Both the position numbers and the translations under genes were made by a program. Positions 1 to 6,486 of a stretch of DNA of 8,820 nt are shown here, piece after piece. Source of the DNA: Rhodospirillales bacterium. Its GTDB lineage: Bacteria > Pseudomonadota > Alphaproteobacteria > Rhodospirillales > Defluviicoccaceae. The notes beneath the pieces are model-generated. The model saw nothing but the letters and a program-made list of their open reading frames with translations. It searched no databases and was not told the origin of the DNA. Position 1 is the first letter of the stretch, and each line of letters begins with the position of its first letter. The stretch covers positions 1 through 8,820 of the forward strand of contig JAUXFS010000045.1 of NCBI GenBank assembly GCA_030622775.1, given 5' to 3'.

Positions 1-85
1 CGGCCCCTTCCGCGAGCACCCGGCCGGCCCGATCGCCCCGCCACGCGGGATCCGCCGGGCCGGGCCGCTCAACCGCAACCACCAT
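1..85 (-). CDS. Unidentified protein, N-terminal 28 residues only
   Basis: Reading on the minus strand, an ATG at 85-83 opens a frame that stays open to the window edge. It begins MVVAVERPGPADPAWRGD and continues with GRVLAEGA near the edge. An AGG Shine-Dalgarno-like triplet (plus-strand cct, 93-95) lies 7 nt upstream, and third codon positions are nearly all G or C. The start lies 38 nt downstream of the GT9 stop on the same strand, so the two are probably co-transcribed. No family can be recognised from 28 residues. Given the neighbour it may be another surface-glycan gene, but that is inference. Confidence 0.45.
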   Translation of the reverse strand, partial: MVVAVERPGPADPAWRGDRAGRVLAEGA

Positions 86-123
86 AGACCAACCTGCGTC
101 GATACCGACCGATTGTGATCGTC

Positions 124-1272
124 CTACGGCACGACCCGGCGGATGCGTTTTCCTCGATCGATCAGTTTCCTGAGCGCCTCGTGAACGGCGCCAACGGTGA
201 TGTTCTCCATGCACGGAGGAGGATCGCGCGGCACCTCGAAGCCCAGATTGATGTAACCGCACCCCTCGACTTCCGAGGTCACCGGGATCGTCAAGGGTCC
301 GGCCGCCCCCCACCGCTCCGGCGAGGTCGGGCCATGCAGGGCCACCACGCGCGAGCCGAGAACGGAGGCGACATGCATGATGCCGGTGTCGACGCTGACG
401 ACGGCTTGGGCGTTGCGCAATACCGCGGCCGTTTCCGCTAGGCTCAACTCCCCTGCGAGGCTCCGCGCCTGGCACCCCTGCGATCGAAGCTTGCGCACCA
501 GATCGGCCGACGCCTCGCAATCGGAACCAGCCCCGGTGATGAGTATTTCGAGCCCGCCATCGTTCAGGAGCCGTCCCAGCTCGATCCACCGGGATTCGGG
601 CCACATTTTCTGAACCCTGGCGGCGCCGCCCGGCCAGGGGTGAAAGACGATCGAGCGCTTGAGATTGATGGGCGGAACTCCGGACAATGCGTCCGAAGGC
701 AGACGCAGCTCGGGAACGCTTCCGGCGTCGGCGCCAAGCAACCTCAGAAGATTTCTGTAGTTCTCCAACTCGTGAACATCAAACGAATGTCTGACGATCT
801 CGTCATAGGCATAGTGGCGATACTGCCCACGCGTGGTAAATCCGATTTTGTAGCGTGACCGGGCCAGCGCCGTATATAGGGCGTTTATCCGTGGCCATGG
901 CCCAAAATCGATAAATACGTCAAACTCAAAATGGCGAATAATCCTTATGCTCGTCAACGGCCTCTTCACCGGAAGCTTTATAACTTCCACTCCCTCGGGA
1001 ATGAGCGGTGTCACATGGTAATTTTCGTCGCCGAGGAATAGAAAAAGCTCGACGCCGGGAAATTTTTTCCTCAGGTCCCGCAGGGGCCCGGTGAGAAGCA
1101 CCGCGTCGCCGATCCCCGCCGTCTTGAGCACGCCGATCCTTCGAACGGCGGCGAGTTGCGTTCGCTTCCGCCTGAACAGCCCCAACAGGAAAACCAGGGG
1201 AATGCCCAAATACCAGTCGAGGCTTTTTGCCAATGGCCCCGATCGTGGCGAGGCTACCGAGCCTATCCCCAT
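124..1272 (-). CDS. Glycosyltransferase family 9 (heptosyltransferase-like) protein
   Basis: This 382-residue protein has the layout of GT9 (ADP-heptose:LPS heptosyltransferase-like) enzymes, which transfer a sugar from a nucleotide donor at the cytoplasmic face of the inner membrane during LPS or exopolysaccharide assembly. The N-terminal Rossmann half carries LKTAGIGDAVLLTGPL (about 49-64), the family's glycine loop. The C-terminal half has FHPWPGG (210-216), ILITGAGSD (243-251) and VSVDTGIMHVASVLG (292-306) followed by LHGPTSPERWG (312-322), the donor-site signature. A hydrophobic stretch at 18-34 followed by RRKR may hold it at the membrane. Length is normal for the family. The ATG at 1272 has AAGGGG 11 nt upstream (1284-1289). 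It is transcribed away from the plus-strand GMC/ligase cluster. Donor and acceptor cannot be read from sequence; heptose is only the family default. Confidence 0.92.
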   Translation of the reverse strand: MGIGSVASPRSGPLAKSLDWYLGIPLVFLLGLFRRKRTQLAAVRRIGVLKTAGIGDAVLLTGPLRDLRKKFPGVELFLFLGDENYHVTPLIPEGVEVIKLPVKRPLTSIRIIRHFEFDVFIDFGPWPRINALYTALARSRYKIGFTTRGQYRHYAYDEIVRHSFDVHELENYRNLLRLLGADAGSVPELRLPSDALSGVPPINLKRSIVFHPWPGGAARVQKMWPESRWIELGRLLNDGGLEILITGAGSDCEASADLVRKLRSQGCQARSLAGELSLAETAAVLRNAQAVVSVDTGIMHVASVLGSRVVALHGPTSPERWGAAGPLTIPVTSEVEGCGYINLGFEVPRDPPPCMENITVGAVHEALRKLIDRGKRIRRVVP

Positions 1273-1552
1273 CCTCAGTTGTTCCCCTTAGATCGCGGAG
1301 TGTCGAGACGCGGAATCGTTTTCAACCCAACATTACACATATGTGCCTCCCTAGAATCCCTTTTCGGGAGATCGACGCGGCCGGAGCGAGCAACGGTCGT
1401 CCTTTGTAACGGATCGCTTCTGAACAAACTCTTTACGACGTTCGCTCGAAAATTGGCCATGGGCGCCAGCATGACCCTAGACGCCGCGGCCGCTCGATGC
1501 AAAGAGGCCGCCCCGTCGCCAAATCAAAGAATAGACCGCGACCCGCACCGTT

Positions 1553-1622
1553 GTTCAAAGCGTTCTGTTCAAAGCGTTCTGTTCAAAGTGTTCTGTTCAA
1601 AGTGTTCTGTTCAAAGCGTTCG
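1553..1622. repeat. Five tandem copies of a 14-bp repeat
   Basis: The unit GTTCAAAGYGTTCT is repeated head-to-tail five times, starting at 1553, 1567, 1581, 1595 and 1609. Copies 1, 2 and 5 have C at the ninth base and copies 3 and 4 have T. The final base of the last copy is G instead of T. Each unit contains two GTTC direct half-motifs 9 bp apart. The period is not a multiple of three and no plausible gene covers it, so it is a non-coding minisatellite between divergent genes. It may vary in copy number between strains or bind a protein; neither is shown by the sequence. Confidence 0.93.
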
Positions 1623-1723
1623 TGCCGCCATGGCGCCCGACACCACGGACATTGCATTTAACCCCGCGAGCCCCGTTTTTTCGTTTTCCATGAGGACCGC
1701 CTGTTTACACTACCCCATGGGAC

Positions 1724-1751
1724 GCCATTGAAATCATGTTTCACCGATGGC
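1724..1751. promoter_or_regulatory. Bulged inverted repeat, possible operator or leader hairpin
   Basis: The arms GCCATTGAAA (1724-1733) and TTTCA-ccg-ATGGC (1739-1751) are complementary apart from a 3-nt bulge, with a 5-nt centre TCATG. It lies about 200 bases upstream of the small exported-protein start on the plus strand. It could be an operator or fold in a leader RNA. There is no following T-run, so it is not an obvious terminator. Confidence 0.3.
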
Positions 1752-1948
1752 ATGCGAGCCTCTATAAAAAAAGGGTTCGATCGTTCACGGATAGGAAACC
1801 ATCTCCTGATTACATTGGGAGTCCCTGCGTTTCGCCCCTAAGAGTCCGTCCGGAAACGTATGATGTGTTTTCAACGAGTTGTAAGAACTTCCCTGCCAGG
1901 AATGGCGCCGAAGGCGATGCAGGAGCATCGTCGAGGGGATTGACGAGC

Positions 1949-2362
1949 ATGACCCAATCGATGGTAACGCGGCGCGCACTCTTGGCCATGGCCGCGATCG
2001 TTGCGTTTCTACCCGGTCGACCTGCGCTGGCGGCCGACGGGCTTGGCGGGCCGCGATCGCCGCGTTCGCGGTCGGGCCGTTTGACCGAGATCTTCGGGCG
2101 AAGGCGGAGCGCTTGCGCCGTCGGGAGAGCGTATTTGCGGCAAGCGCCCAAGGAAGCGGATCCCGAATTTTTGATTAGTGCGATCTGTGAAACCGACGCG
2201 GACCTTCGCCGCGTTCTTGTCCATGGCGACAAATTCCGTCTCAGAAAGGCCCTGCGGGACCGCGTCCGCCAGGATTTCACGGATGGGCGGACCGTCAGGG
2301 TCGATGGCTGGTTGTTGTCGCGTACCGAGGCGCGGTTGTGCGCTCTCGCGGAGCTTGTATGA
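1949..2362 (+). CDS. Small exported protein with Tat-like signal, upstream of GMC oxidoreductase
   Basis: The 137-residue product has an N-terminal signal: TRRALLA (7-13) matches the twin-arginine pattern, followed by a hydrophobic core and a likely cleavage after ALA (26-28). The mature part, about 109 residues, is mostly helical-looking. It has AYLRQAPKEAD (61-71), a basic segment at 97-108, and an ending DGWLLSRTEARLC (119-131) that looks conserved from memory. Cysteines are at 56, 80 and 131. The frame is open upstream to 1736, but 1949 is preferred: it places the signal peptide at the N-terminus and has GAGGGG (1933-1938) 10 nt upstream. ATG 1961 is an alternative. I do not recognise a named family. 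It precedes the GMC gene by about 100 nt on the same strand, which fits a partner or export helper; that role is inference, by analogy with Tat-carrying small subunits of GMC sugar dehydrogenases. Confidence 0.75.
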   Translation: MTQSMVTRRALLAMAAIVAFLPGRPALAADGLGGPRSPRSRSGRLTEIFGRRRSACAVGRAYLRQAPKEADPEFLISAICETDADLRRVLVHGDKFRLRKALRDRVRQDFTDGRTVRVDGWLLSRTEARLCALAELV

Positions 2363-2464
2363 CGCAAAGCCGACAGACGACGAGGGCGGCCGACCTACCC
2401 GCCGGGTCCATGGCCGAAGGTCACCCGCTATCCTGACGGCGCCCGCTCCACAGGGGTCGTGCCA

Positions 2465-4060
2465 ATGCAGGCTGGTATCACCTGGAATGAATTCATGCTG
2501 ACAGATGCGCGGCGGCTTCCGCGGGATACGGAGATCGAAGCCGATATCTGCATCATCGGCGCCGGCGCGGCCGGCATCACCCTTGCTCGCGAGTTCGTTG
2601 GCCAGCCGTTCAAGGTCTGTCTTGTGGAGAGCGGTGGGCTGGACTTCGACGACGAAACGCAGTCGTTGTACGAGGGGGATCTCGTCGGATTGCCGGGCAC
2701 CCCCCTCGATGCTTCGCGGCTGCGTTTCTTCGGTGGCTCGACCAACCATTGGGCGGGGGTATGCCGGCCCCTGGACGCGGACGTTTTCGAACCCCGTTCG
2801 TGGATACCGTACAGCGGCTGGCCGATCACCCGGGCGGAACTCGATCCGTACTACGAACGGGCTCACGGGGTCGTTCAGATCGGCCCCTACGACTACGACC
2901 CCGAAACATGGAACGACGCTTTACCGGACTTTTTCAAGTTGCCGCTCATCGACGGTCGGCTGGAGCCCGCGGTTTTTCAGATGAGCCCGCCGACACGGTT
3001 CGGCGAGGTTTACCGCGAAGAGCTGGTGACGGCCCCCAATGTCGAAACCTGTCTCTACGGGAACGTGGTCGACATCGAAACCAACGATACCGCCAGCTCG
3101 GTCTCGCGTGTCCGCGTCGCCTGTCTCGAAGCCAACGAATTCTGGGTCAAGGCGAAGGTTTTCATCCTTGCCACCGGCGGCATCGAGAACCCGCGACTTC
3201 TGCTCCTCGCCAACAAGGTTCAAACCGCCGGATTGGGGAACGCCCACGACGCGGTCGGCAGGTTCTATATGAACCACCCCCGACTGGACGCGGCTTGGAT
3301 CATGCTCAACGAGCCTTCGTCACCGGCGCTAAGGCCGATCTCGTCGGTCGGAGAGATCGTCACCCGACTCAAGGTCTCGGAACGGACGGCGGCGGCGGAG
3401 GGCATCGCCCGGTTCGCGGCGTGGATCTATCCCGCCGAGGCTTCGGGAAAGCGGCCGCAAAGCGAAGGCTACAAGAGCCTGCGATGGGTGCTGAGGCTGA
3501 TCCGAAACGGCCAGCTTTCGACGGAAATCCTGACCCATTTGCGCCATGTCGCCGCCGATCTCGACGACGTCGTCACCGACGTCATCGCCAAGTACAGCGA
3601 CCAGCCGTTGATCAGCATCGAACCCGAGTACGAACAGGTGCCGAACCCCGACAGCCGGGTCTTGCTCGGGGCGGACCGTGACGCTCTGGGGCAGAACAGG
3701 GTACAAGTGGATTGGCGGTTCACCGCCCTCGACAAGTTCAGCCTGCGCCGCAGCCTCGAAATCGTCGGCGAGGAAGTGGGCCGGACCGGTGTCGGGCGGC
3801 TCAAGATCGACGACTGGGTGATGAACGACGATCTCTCTTCTTTCCCCGGCGAAGACCGCTGGCATCCCGCGGGAACCACGCGCATGAGCGACAATCCCAA
3901 AACCGGGGTCGTCGACAAACACTGCCGGGTCCACGGTATCGAGAACCTTTACGTTGCCGGTGGTTCCGTATTTCCAACCATAGGATTCGCCAACCCGACC
4001 CTGACCATCGTCGCCATGACGCTTCGGCTTGGCGACCACCTCAAGACCGCCATGGCGTAG
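2465..4060 (+). CDS. GMC-family FAD-dependent oxidoreductase
   Basis: This is a flavin enzyme of the glucose-methanol-choline family, which oxidises alcohol or sugar hydroxyls using FAD. From ATG 2465 it is 531 residues. The dinucleotide-binding loop IIGAGAAGITLA is at about 30-41, FGGSTNHWAG at 89-98, the second FAD segment ATGGIENPRLL at 236-246, and EQVPNPDSRVLL at 390-401. The C-terminal GMC domain has HPAGTTRM (467-474) and GFANPTLT (507-514); H467 and N510 fit the catalytic His/Asn pair. Start choice: ATG 2465 has AGGGG (2452-2456) 8 nt upstream. GTG 2459 adds two residues, and ATG 2495 (MLTDARRLP) is nearer where I recall homologues beginning. No signal peptide is visible, so it is cytoplasmic or carried out by a partner. 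Its neighbours suggest oxidation of a surface-glycan precursor, but the substrate is unknown. Confidence 0.93.
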   Translation: MQAGITWNEFMLTDARRLPRDTEIEADICIIGAGAAGITLAREFVGQPFKVCLVESGGLDFDDETQSLYEGDLVGLPGTPLDASRLRFFGGSTNHWAGVCRPLDADVFEPRSWIPYSGWPITRAELDPYYERAHGVVQIGPYDYDPETWNDALPDFFKLPLIDGRLEPAVFQMSPPTRFGEVYREELVTAPNVETCLYGNVVDIETNDTASSVSRVRVACLEANEFWVKAKVFILATGGIENPRLLLLANKVQTAGLGNAHDAVGRFYMNHPRLDAAWIMLNEPSSPALRPISSVGEIVTRLKVSERTAAAEGIARFAAWIYPAEASGKRPQSEGYKSLRWVLRLIRNGQLSTEILTHLRHVAADLDDVVTDVIAKYSDQPLISIEPEYEQVPNPDSRVLLGADRDALGQNRVQVDWRFTALDKFSLRRSLEIVGEEVGRTGVGRLKIDDWVMNDDLSSFPGEDRWHPAGTTRMSDNPKTGVVDKHCRVHGIENLYVAGGSVFPTIGFANPTLTIVAMTLRLGDHLKTAMA

Positions 4061-4070
4061 GCCGACCGAC

Positions 4071-4175
4071 TTGAGCCGCCTCCCCCAATGCCCCGTTACC
4101 ATCACGGCGGCCGCCACGGCTCTCATCGTGTTCGGCGGGGCGTGCATGGGACCAGTAACGAGTACGGACCGATGA
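4071..4175 (+). CDS. Putative mini-lipoprotein, ATGA-coupled to the ligase gene
   Basis: A short frame from TTG 4071 to TGA 4173-4175 encodes 34 residues. It has a short polar N-terminus, a hydrophobic core TITAAATALIVF (10-21), then GGAC (22-25), a lipobox-like cleavage site with Cys25, and a ten-residue tail MGPVTSTDR. This resembles the small entericidin-like lipoproteins that sit in bacterial envelopes. AGG (4059-4061), overlapping the GMC stop, lies 9 nt upstream of the TTG. Its stop overlaps the next start as ATGA (4172-4175), which is typical of translational coupling. Doubts: the TTG start, the small size, only one Arg before the core, and the possibility that this is a chance frame in GC-rich DNA. 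Confidence 0.42.
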   Translation: MSRLPQCPVTITAAATALIVFGGACMGPVTSTDR

Positions 4176-5569
4176 TTCAGAAAACGCCGACGGCACGTAG
4201 CGAACGCCATCTCGATCTACCCGTCATATTGGCGCTGATGGTCGTTCCGATCATCTGGCCGTCACTACTCCGGGTCGGGCCGGTAACCCTGGAACCCTAT
4301 CATGTTGCCTTGTTGATCCTGGTTGCCGCCACGGCTCTCCAGCCACGCTATCTGCTGATGACATTTAATATCGTAAAAGAGAATATAATTTTCTTTTCTG
4401 CTTTTGCTATATACATCACATTTCTTTCGCTGTCTTATATGCACAGCCTAGAAAGTTCTGCCTTGAAGGCTATTATATTAAAGCAGATCGCTTTTATTAT
4501 TTTCGGCACCTGCGTCGCGGCACGGATTGCGGCGATGCCGAATGCCGCTCTGACGCTATACGTGGGCAGCATCGCCGGTCTCGTCGCGTTTTTCGCGATC
4601 ATGCAGATGTCGGCACAGGCCGGGAACGTCAGTCTGTTCGACGCCCTCGTCTCGTTCGGTAAGACGGGGGACTACAAGGCGTGGGTCTACAAATTCCTCA
4701 AGCCGGCGCTGGGGGCGTTTTCCGATCAAACCGTAGGAACTTCCGTGGATTTCCACGCATCTAGAAAAAACAACGTGGCCAGCGGCATTCTCATTTGTCT
4801 TATATGCTATATTGTCGGGCATAAATATAGGGAAAATATCGCTAATTCCCTCTTCGTTCATTACAGTCTCATTCTATTGTTCATCGCCACCCTGATAATG
4901 ATGCTAAGTCGGTCGGCTGTTCTATCATTTATCCTGACGATACTTCCCATACTTGCCGTCAAAATCCTCAGGGGCCGGGATCCCTTTGTCATCGCGGGCG
5001 TATTGGCCGCGGCAACGTCGATCTTGTTTGTGTACTTGATCGTGCCCCAAGGAATCATCGACGGCTTGGAAGCGAGATTTTTCGACGACACGACATCGTT
5101 TGAAAGCCGGCTTTCCAGCTATAGTGAGGCGTTCAAGGCTATTGAGCAAAATATACTATTTGGAATCGGACTGGGTGTAGAGGTCGGTGAACAAACGATA
5201 CACAACCTCTTCATTTATACGTGGCTACAAGCAGGTTTGTTCGCATTTGTCGCTGTCTTCATTTTTTGGGGCGCCCTGGTCTGGAAGGTCTTGCGCCAAC
5301 TTTGGCAGTTGCTGATGGAAAACAGATGGGCCGGCAACCAGGAAATCACCCTCCACGCGTGGATCGCGGCGATCCCGATCATGGCCCTTCTGCGGGTATG
5401 GATCAGCGGCGGCGGCACGCTGAACTTTGCGGCGTGGTTTTCCATCGGCGTGTTCCTGGGGCTGGTATACCGCCACGACGCTGAACAAACGGAACCGGAA
5501 CGGCTCGATGTCACCGGCGGATACTCGATGATTCCCGGCCTGCACGACCACCGGCCCCCCTACCGCTAA
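4172..5569 (+). CDS. O-antigen ligase / polymerase family membrane protein (Wzy_C-like)
   Basis: From ATG 4172 the product has 465 residues and about ten or more hydrophobic segments (roughly 16-34, 43-57, 71-91, 100-120, 125-146, 203-217, 228-247, 249-264, 271-291, 349-371, 396-410 and 418-433). The Wzy_C features are present: LSRSA (245-249) in a membrane segment, the periplasmic-loop segment SFESRLSSYSEAF (309-321) with R312, then FGIGLGVEVGE (330-340) and HN (344-345) before the next helix. Such proteins either join O-antigen to lipid A-core or polymerise glycan repeats in the inner membrane; sequence alone does not separate WaaL from Wzy. The frame opens at 4088, but 4172 is preferred because of the ATGA overlap and the N-terminus. 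Codons in parts of the gene (about 4360-4510 and 4790-4960) are AT-rich, unlike its neighbours. The last residues and stop fall in a repeat element (5543-5627), so the native C-terminus may have been altered. Confidence 0.85.
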   Translation: MIQKTPTARSERHLDLPVILALMVVPIIWPSLLRVGPVTLEPYHVALLILVAATALQPRYLLMTFNIVKENIIFFSAFAIYITFLSLSYMHSLESSALKAIILKQIAFIIFGTCVAARIAAMPNAALTLYVGSIAGLVAFFAIMQMSAQAGNVSLFDALVSFGKTGDYKAWVYKFLKPALGAFSDQTVGTSVDFHASRKNNVASGILICLICYIVGHKYRENIANSLFVHYSLILLFIATLIMMLSRSAVLSFILTILPILAVKILRGRDPFVIAGVLAAATSILFVYLIVPQGIIDGLEARFFDDTTSFESRLSSYSEAFKAIEQNILFGIGLGVEVGEQTIHNLFIYTWLQAGLFAFVAVFIFWGALVWKVLRQLWQLLMENRWAGNQEITLHAWIAAIPIMALLRVWISGGGTLNFAAWFSIGVFLGLVYRHDAEQTEPERLDVTGGYSMIPGLHDHRPPYR

Positions 5570-5627
5570 TACCAACGCCGGTTGGTACTGTACCAACGCT
5601 GGTTGGCATTGGCCCCCGGTGGTCGTG
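5543..5627. repeat. Nested inverted-repeat element at the ligase 3' end
   Basis: Perfect 12-bp arms CACGACCACCGG (5543-5554) and CCGGTGGTCGTG (5616-5627) enclose two tandem dyads, ACCAAC-gccg-GTTGGT (5571-5586) and aCCAAC-gctg-GTTGGc (5592-5607). The two dyads form a 21-bp direct repeat. The junction GTTGGTAC-t-GTACCAAC (5581-5597) is itself an 8-bp-arm palindrome. As RNA it would fold into an outer stem carrying two short hairpins. There is no T-run, so a classical intrinsic terminator is unlikely. A REP/BIME-like element or a factor-dependent 3' structure fits better. The left arm encodes the final residues of the ligase. Confidence 0.8.
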
Positions 5628-6050
5628 GCTGATCGCGCGGAACGGCATCACGACACCACGATGACGCCAAGGACGCCGAGCGGCCATCGCGGATCGAGGA
5701 CCACGATCAGCGTCGCGCCGGCCCCTGTTCCCACCACCAAGCTGATCGGCGGCGGCCGGAAACGACGCGCCGTCCTCGCCGGCCGCCCGCCGCGGTTGGT
5801 CTGATCCCGATCACCGGCAACCCGTTGATGGTTCCGCCGATGGCGAAGGCGGCGAAGGCCAGGGGCGGGATATGGAGCGCTTGCATGGGCGGTTCCGGCA
5901 GGGGGCGGGGCGACGGTATCGGTCGGCAGGATGACCTGTTTCCGGCCCGCGGGACAGCGTCTTTCCGCCCCGGGCGCCGCCGTCCCCCGTTTCAATGGGC
6001 CGCCGTCCTCGGGGTCGCCCCACGGGTCGCGGCTTGCCGCCCTCTGGGCC
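5628..6050. other. GC-rich intergenic stretch without a convincing gene
   Basis: This is the convergent space between the ligase (plus) and the cyclase (minus). Several frames are open because of high GC, but their products are Arg/Pro-rich and unlike real proteins. Two short hydrophobic patches appear on the minus strand in different frames: LAFAAFAIGGTINGLPVIG, starting near an ATG at 5886, and GAGATLIVVL...LGVLGVIVVS, ending at 5648. They may be the remains of a frameshifted small membrane protein. No RNA gene or promoter was recognised. Confidence 0.5.
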
Positions 6051-6321
6051 GAAAATGTATACCTTTTGTCTACTTTCCCGCCCGTTTTGTATACCTTCGT
6101 TACGCCCCCGTGGCGGTCAACCCGTTGATTCAACACGAGACCCCTCTCGGCCCAATGTGAAAGGTAGTCAAAAGTATATAAAAGTAGACATTTTTCGAGG
6201 CCAAGTCTTTGATTTTGCAGGAAACCGCTTTTTGGGGCAGGTATACAAAAGTAGACATGAATTCCGCATAGTACCTTGAAACAACACGCTTTTTCCAAGA
6301 AACAAAAGTAGACATTTTTCA
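6051..6321. repeat. Block of opposed, 10-bp-phased GTATAC/GTAGAC motifs; possible mobile-element ends
   Basis: Two copies point left (GAAAATGTATACCTTTTGTC at 6051-6070 running into TACTTTC, and TTTTGTATACC at 6085-6095). Three point right, each containing AAAAGTAGACA (6180-6190, 6247-6257, 6304-6314). Two of these are followed by TTTTTC, and the first is preceded by degenerate units at 6164-6179. The consensus read leftward is GAAAAATGTCTACTTTTGTATACC. Within a copy the heptamers sit 10-11 bp apart, about one helical turn. Opposed multi-copy ends of this kind recall insertion sequences whose transposase binds several end sites, such as the IS21 family. No transposase gene lies between them, so this would be a relic or a MITE-sized element of about 270 bp. 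An iteron-like binding array is the main alternative. No target duplication is visible. Confidence 0.7.
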
Positions 6322-6440
6322 TGCGACCGCGTCTCAAACTCAAACTAGCCGTCTACCGCCAAACGCCGGAAAGCCCCGAGCCCAGGCGCACTTCTCCCGG
6401 CGAGCGGAGGGCTACACTCACTCCCGAGAGTACCCTTTAT

Positions 6441-6454
6441 GGGATATATATCCC
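6441..6454. promoter_or_regulatory. Perfect 14-bp palindrome
   Basis: GGGATATATATCCC is a perfect palindrome in an AT-rich patch about 120 bases beyond the 3' end of the cyclase gene. A nearby partial dyad CCCtttatGGG (6433-6443) overlaps its left side. It could be an operator-like site, but no plus-strand gene follows it and no minus-strand gene starts close to it, so its function is unclear. Confidence 0.35.
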
Positions 6455-6473
6455 TACATAGGACAAAAGTCAA

Positions 6474-6486
6474 GCTCTATAAGAGC
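6474..6486 (-). terminator. Weak terminator-like hairpin downstream of the cyclase gene
   Basis: On the minus strand GCTCT-TAT-AGAGC forms a 5-bp stem with a 3-nt loop, followed by TTGACTTTTGTCC, which is only partly T-rich. It lies 86 bases past the cyclase stop. The stem is short and the U-tract interrupted, so it is a weak candidate, but I saw nothing better between the stop and this site. Confidence 0.28.

Larger units (their letters stand above)
1273..1948. other. Divergent intergenic region
   Basis: About 680 bases separate the GT9 start (minus) from the small exported-protein start (plus), so promoters for both directions should lie here. I see no strongly consensus promoter. Weak candidates are TACACT near 1706-1711 for the plus strand and a 10-bp perfect palindrome CACATATGTG at 1336-1345 upstream of GT9. 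The region also holds the 14-bp tandem repeats (1553-1622) and a bulged dyad (1724-1751). Minus-strand frame 1275-1502 is open and ends 2 nt before the GT9 ATG, but its residues are not protein-like. No RNA gene was recognised. Confidence 0.6.

Noticed and set aside
1275..1502. A 75-codon minus-strand frame ending 2 nt before the GT9 ATG
   Set aside because: The close spacing is attractive, but the product has no recognisable domain, an unusual composition, and spans likely promoter sequence. It is probably a chance frame.
1736..1948. N-terminal extension of the small exported protein to ATG 1736
   Set aside because: It would bury the Tat-like signal about 70 residues inside the protein, and GAGGGG precedes the ATG at 1949.
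3329..4210. A 293-codon minus-strand frame opposite the GMC gene
   Set aside because: It is a GC-driven shadow of a well-supported gene, with low-complexity composition and no motifs.
4110..4339. 15-bp exact direct repeat GCCGCCACGGCTCTC at 4110-4124 and 4325-4339
   Set aside because: Both copies encode Ala-Ala-Thr-Ala-Leu in hydrophobic segments of two different products. Chance through shared composition and codon use is the simpler explanation.
6051..6321. CRISPR array
   Set aside because: The motifs are short, occur in both orientations and have unequal spacers. No repeat-spacer regularity and no cas genes.
5648..6343. A 231-codon minus-strand frame across the repeat block
   Set aside because: Its recurring VYFC-type segments are simply the repeats translated, and the rest is Arg/Pro/Gly-rich. 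It is not a plausible gene.
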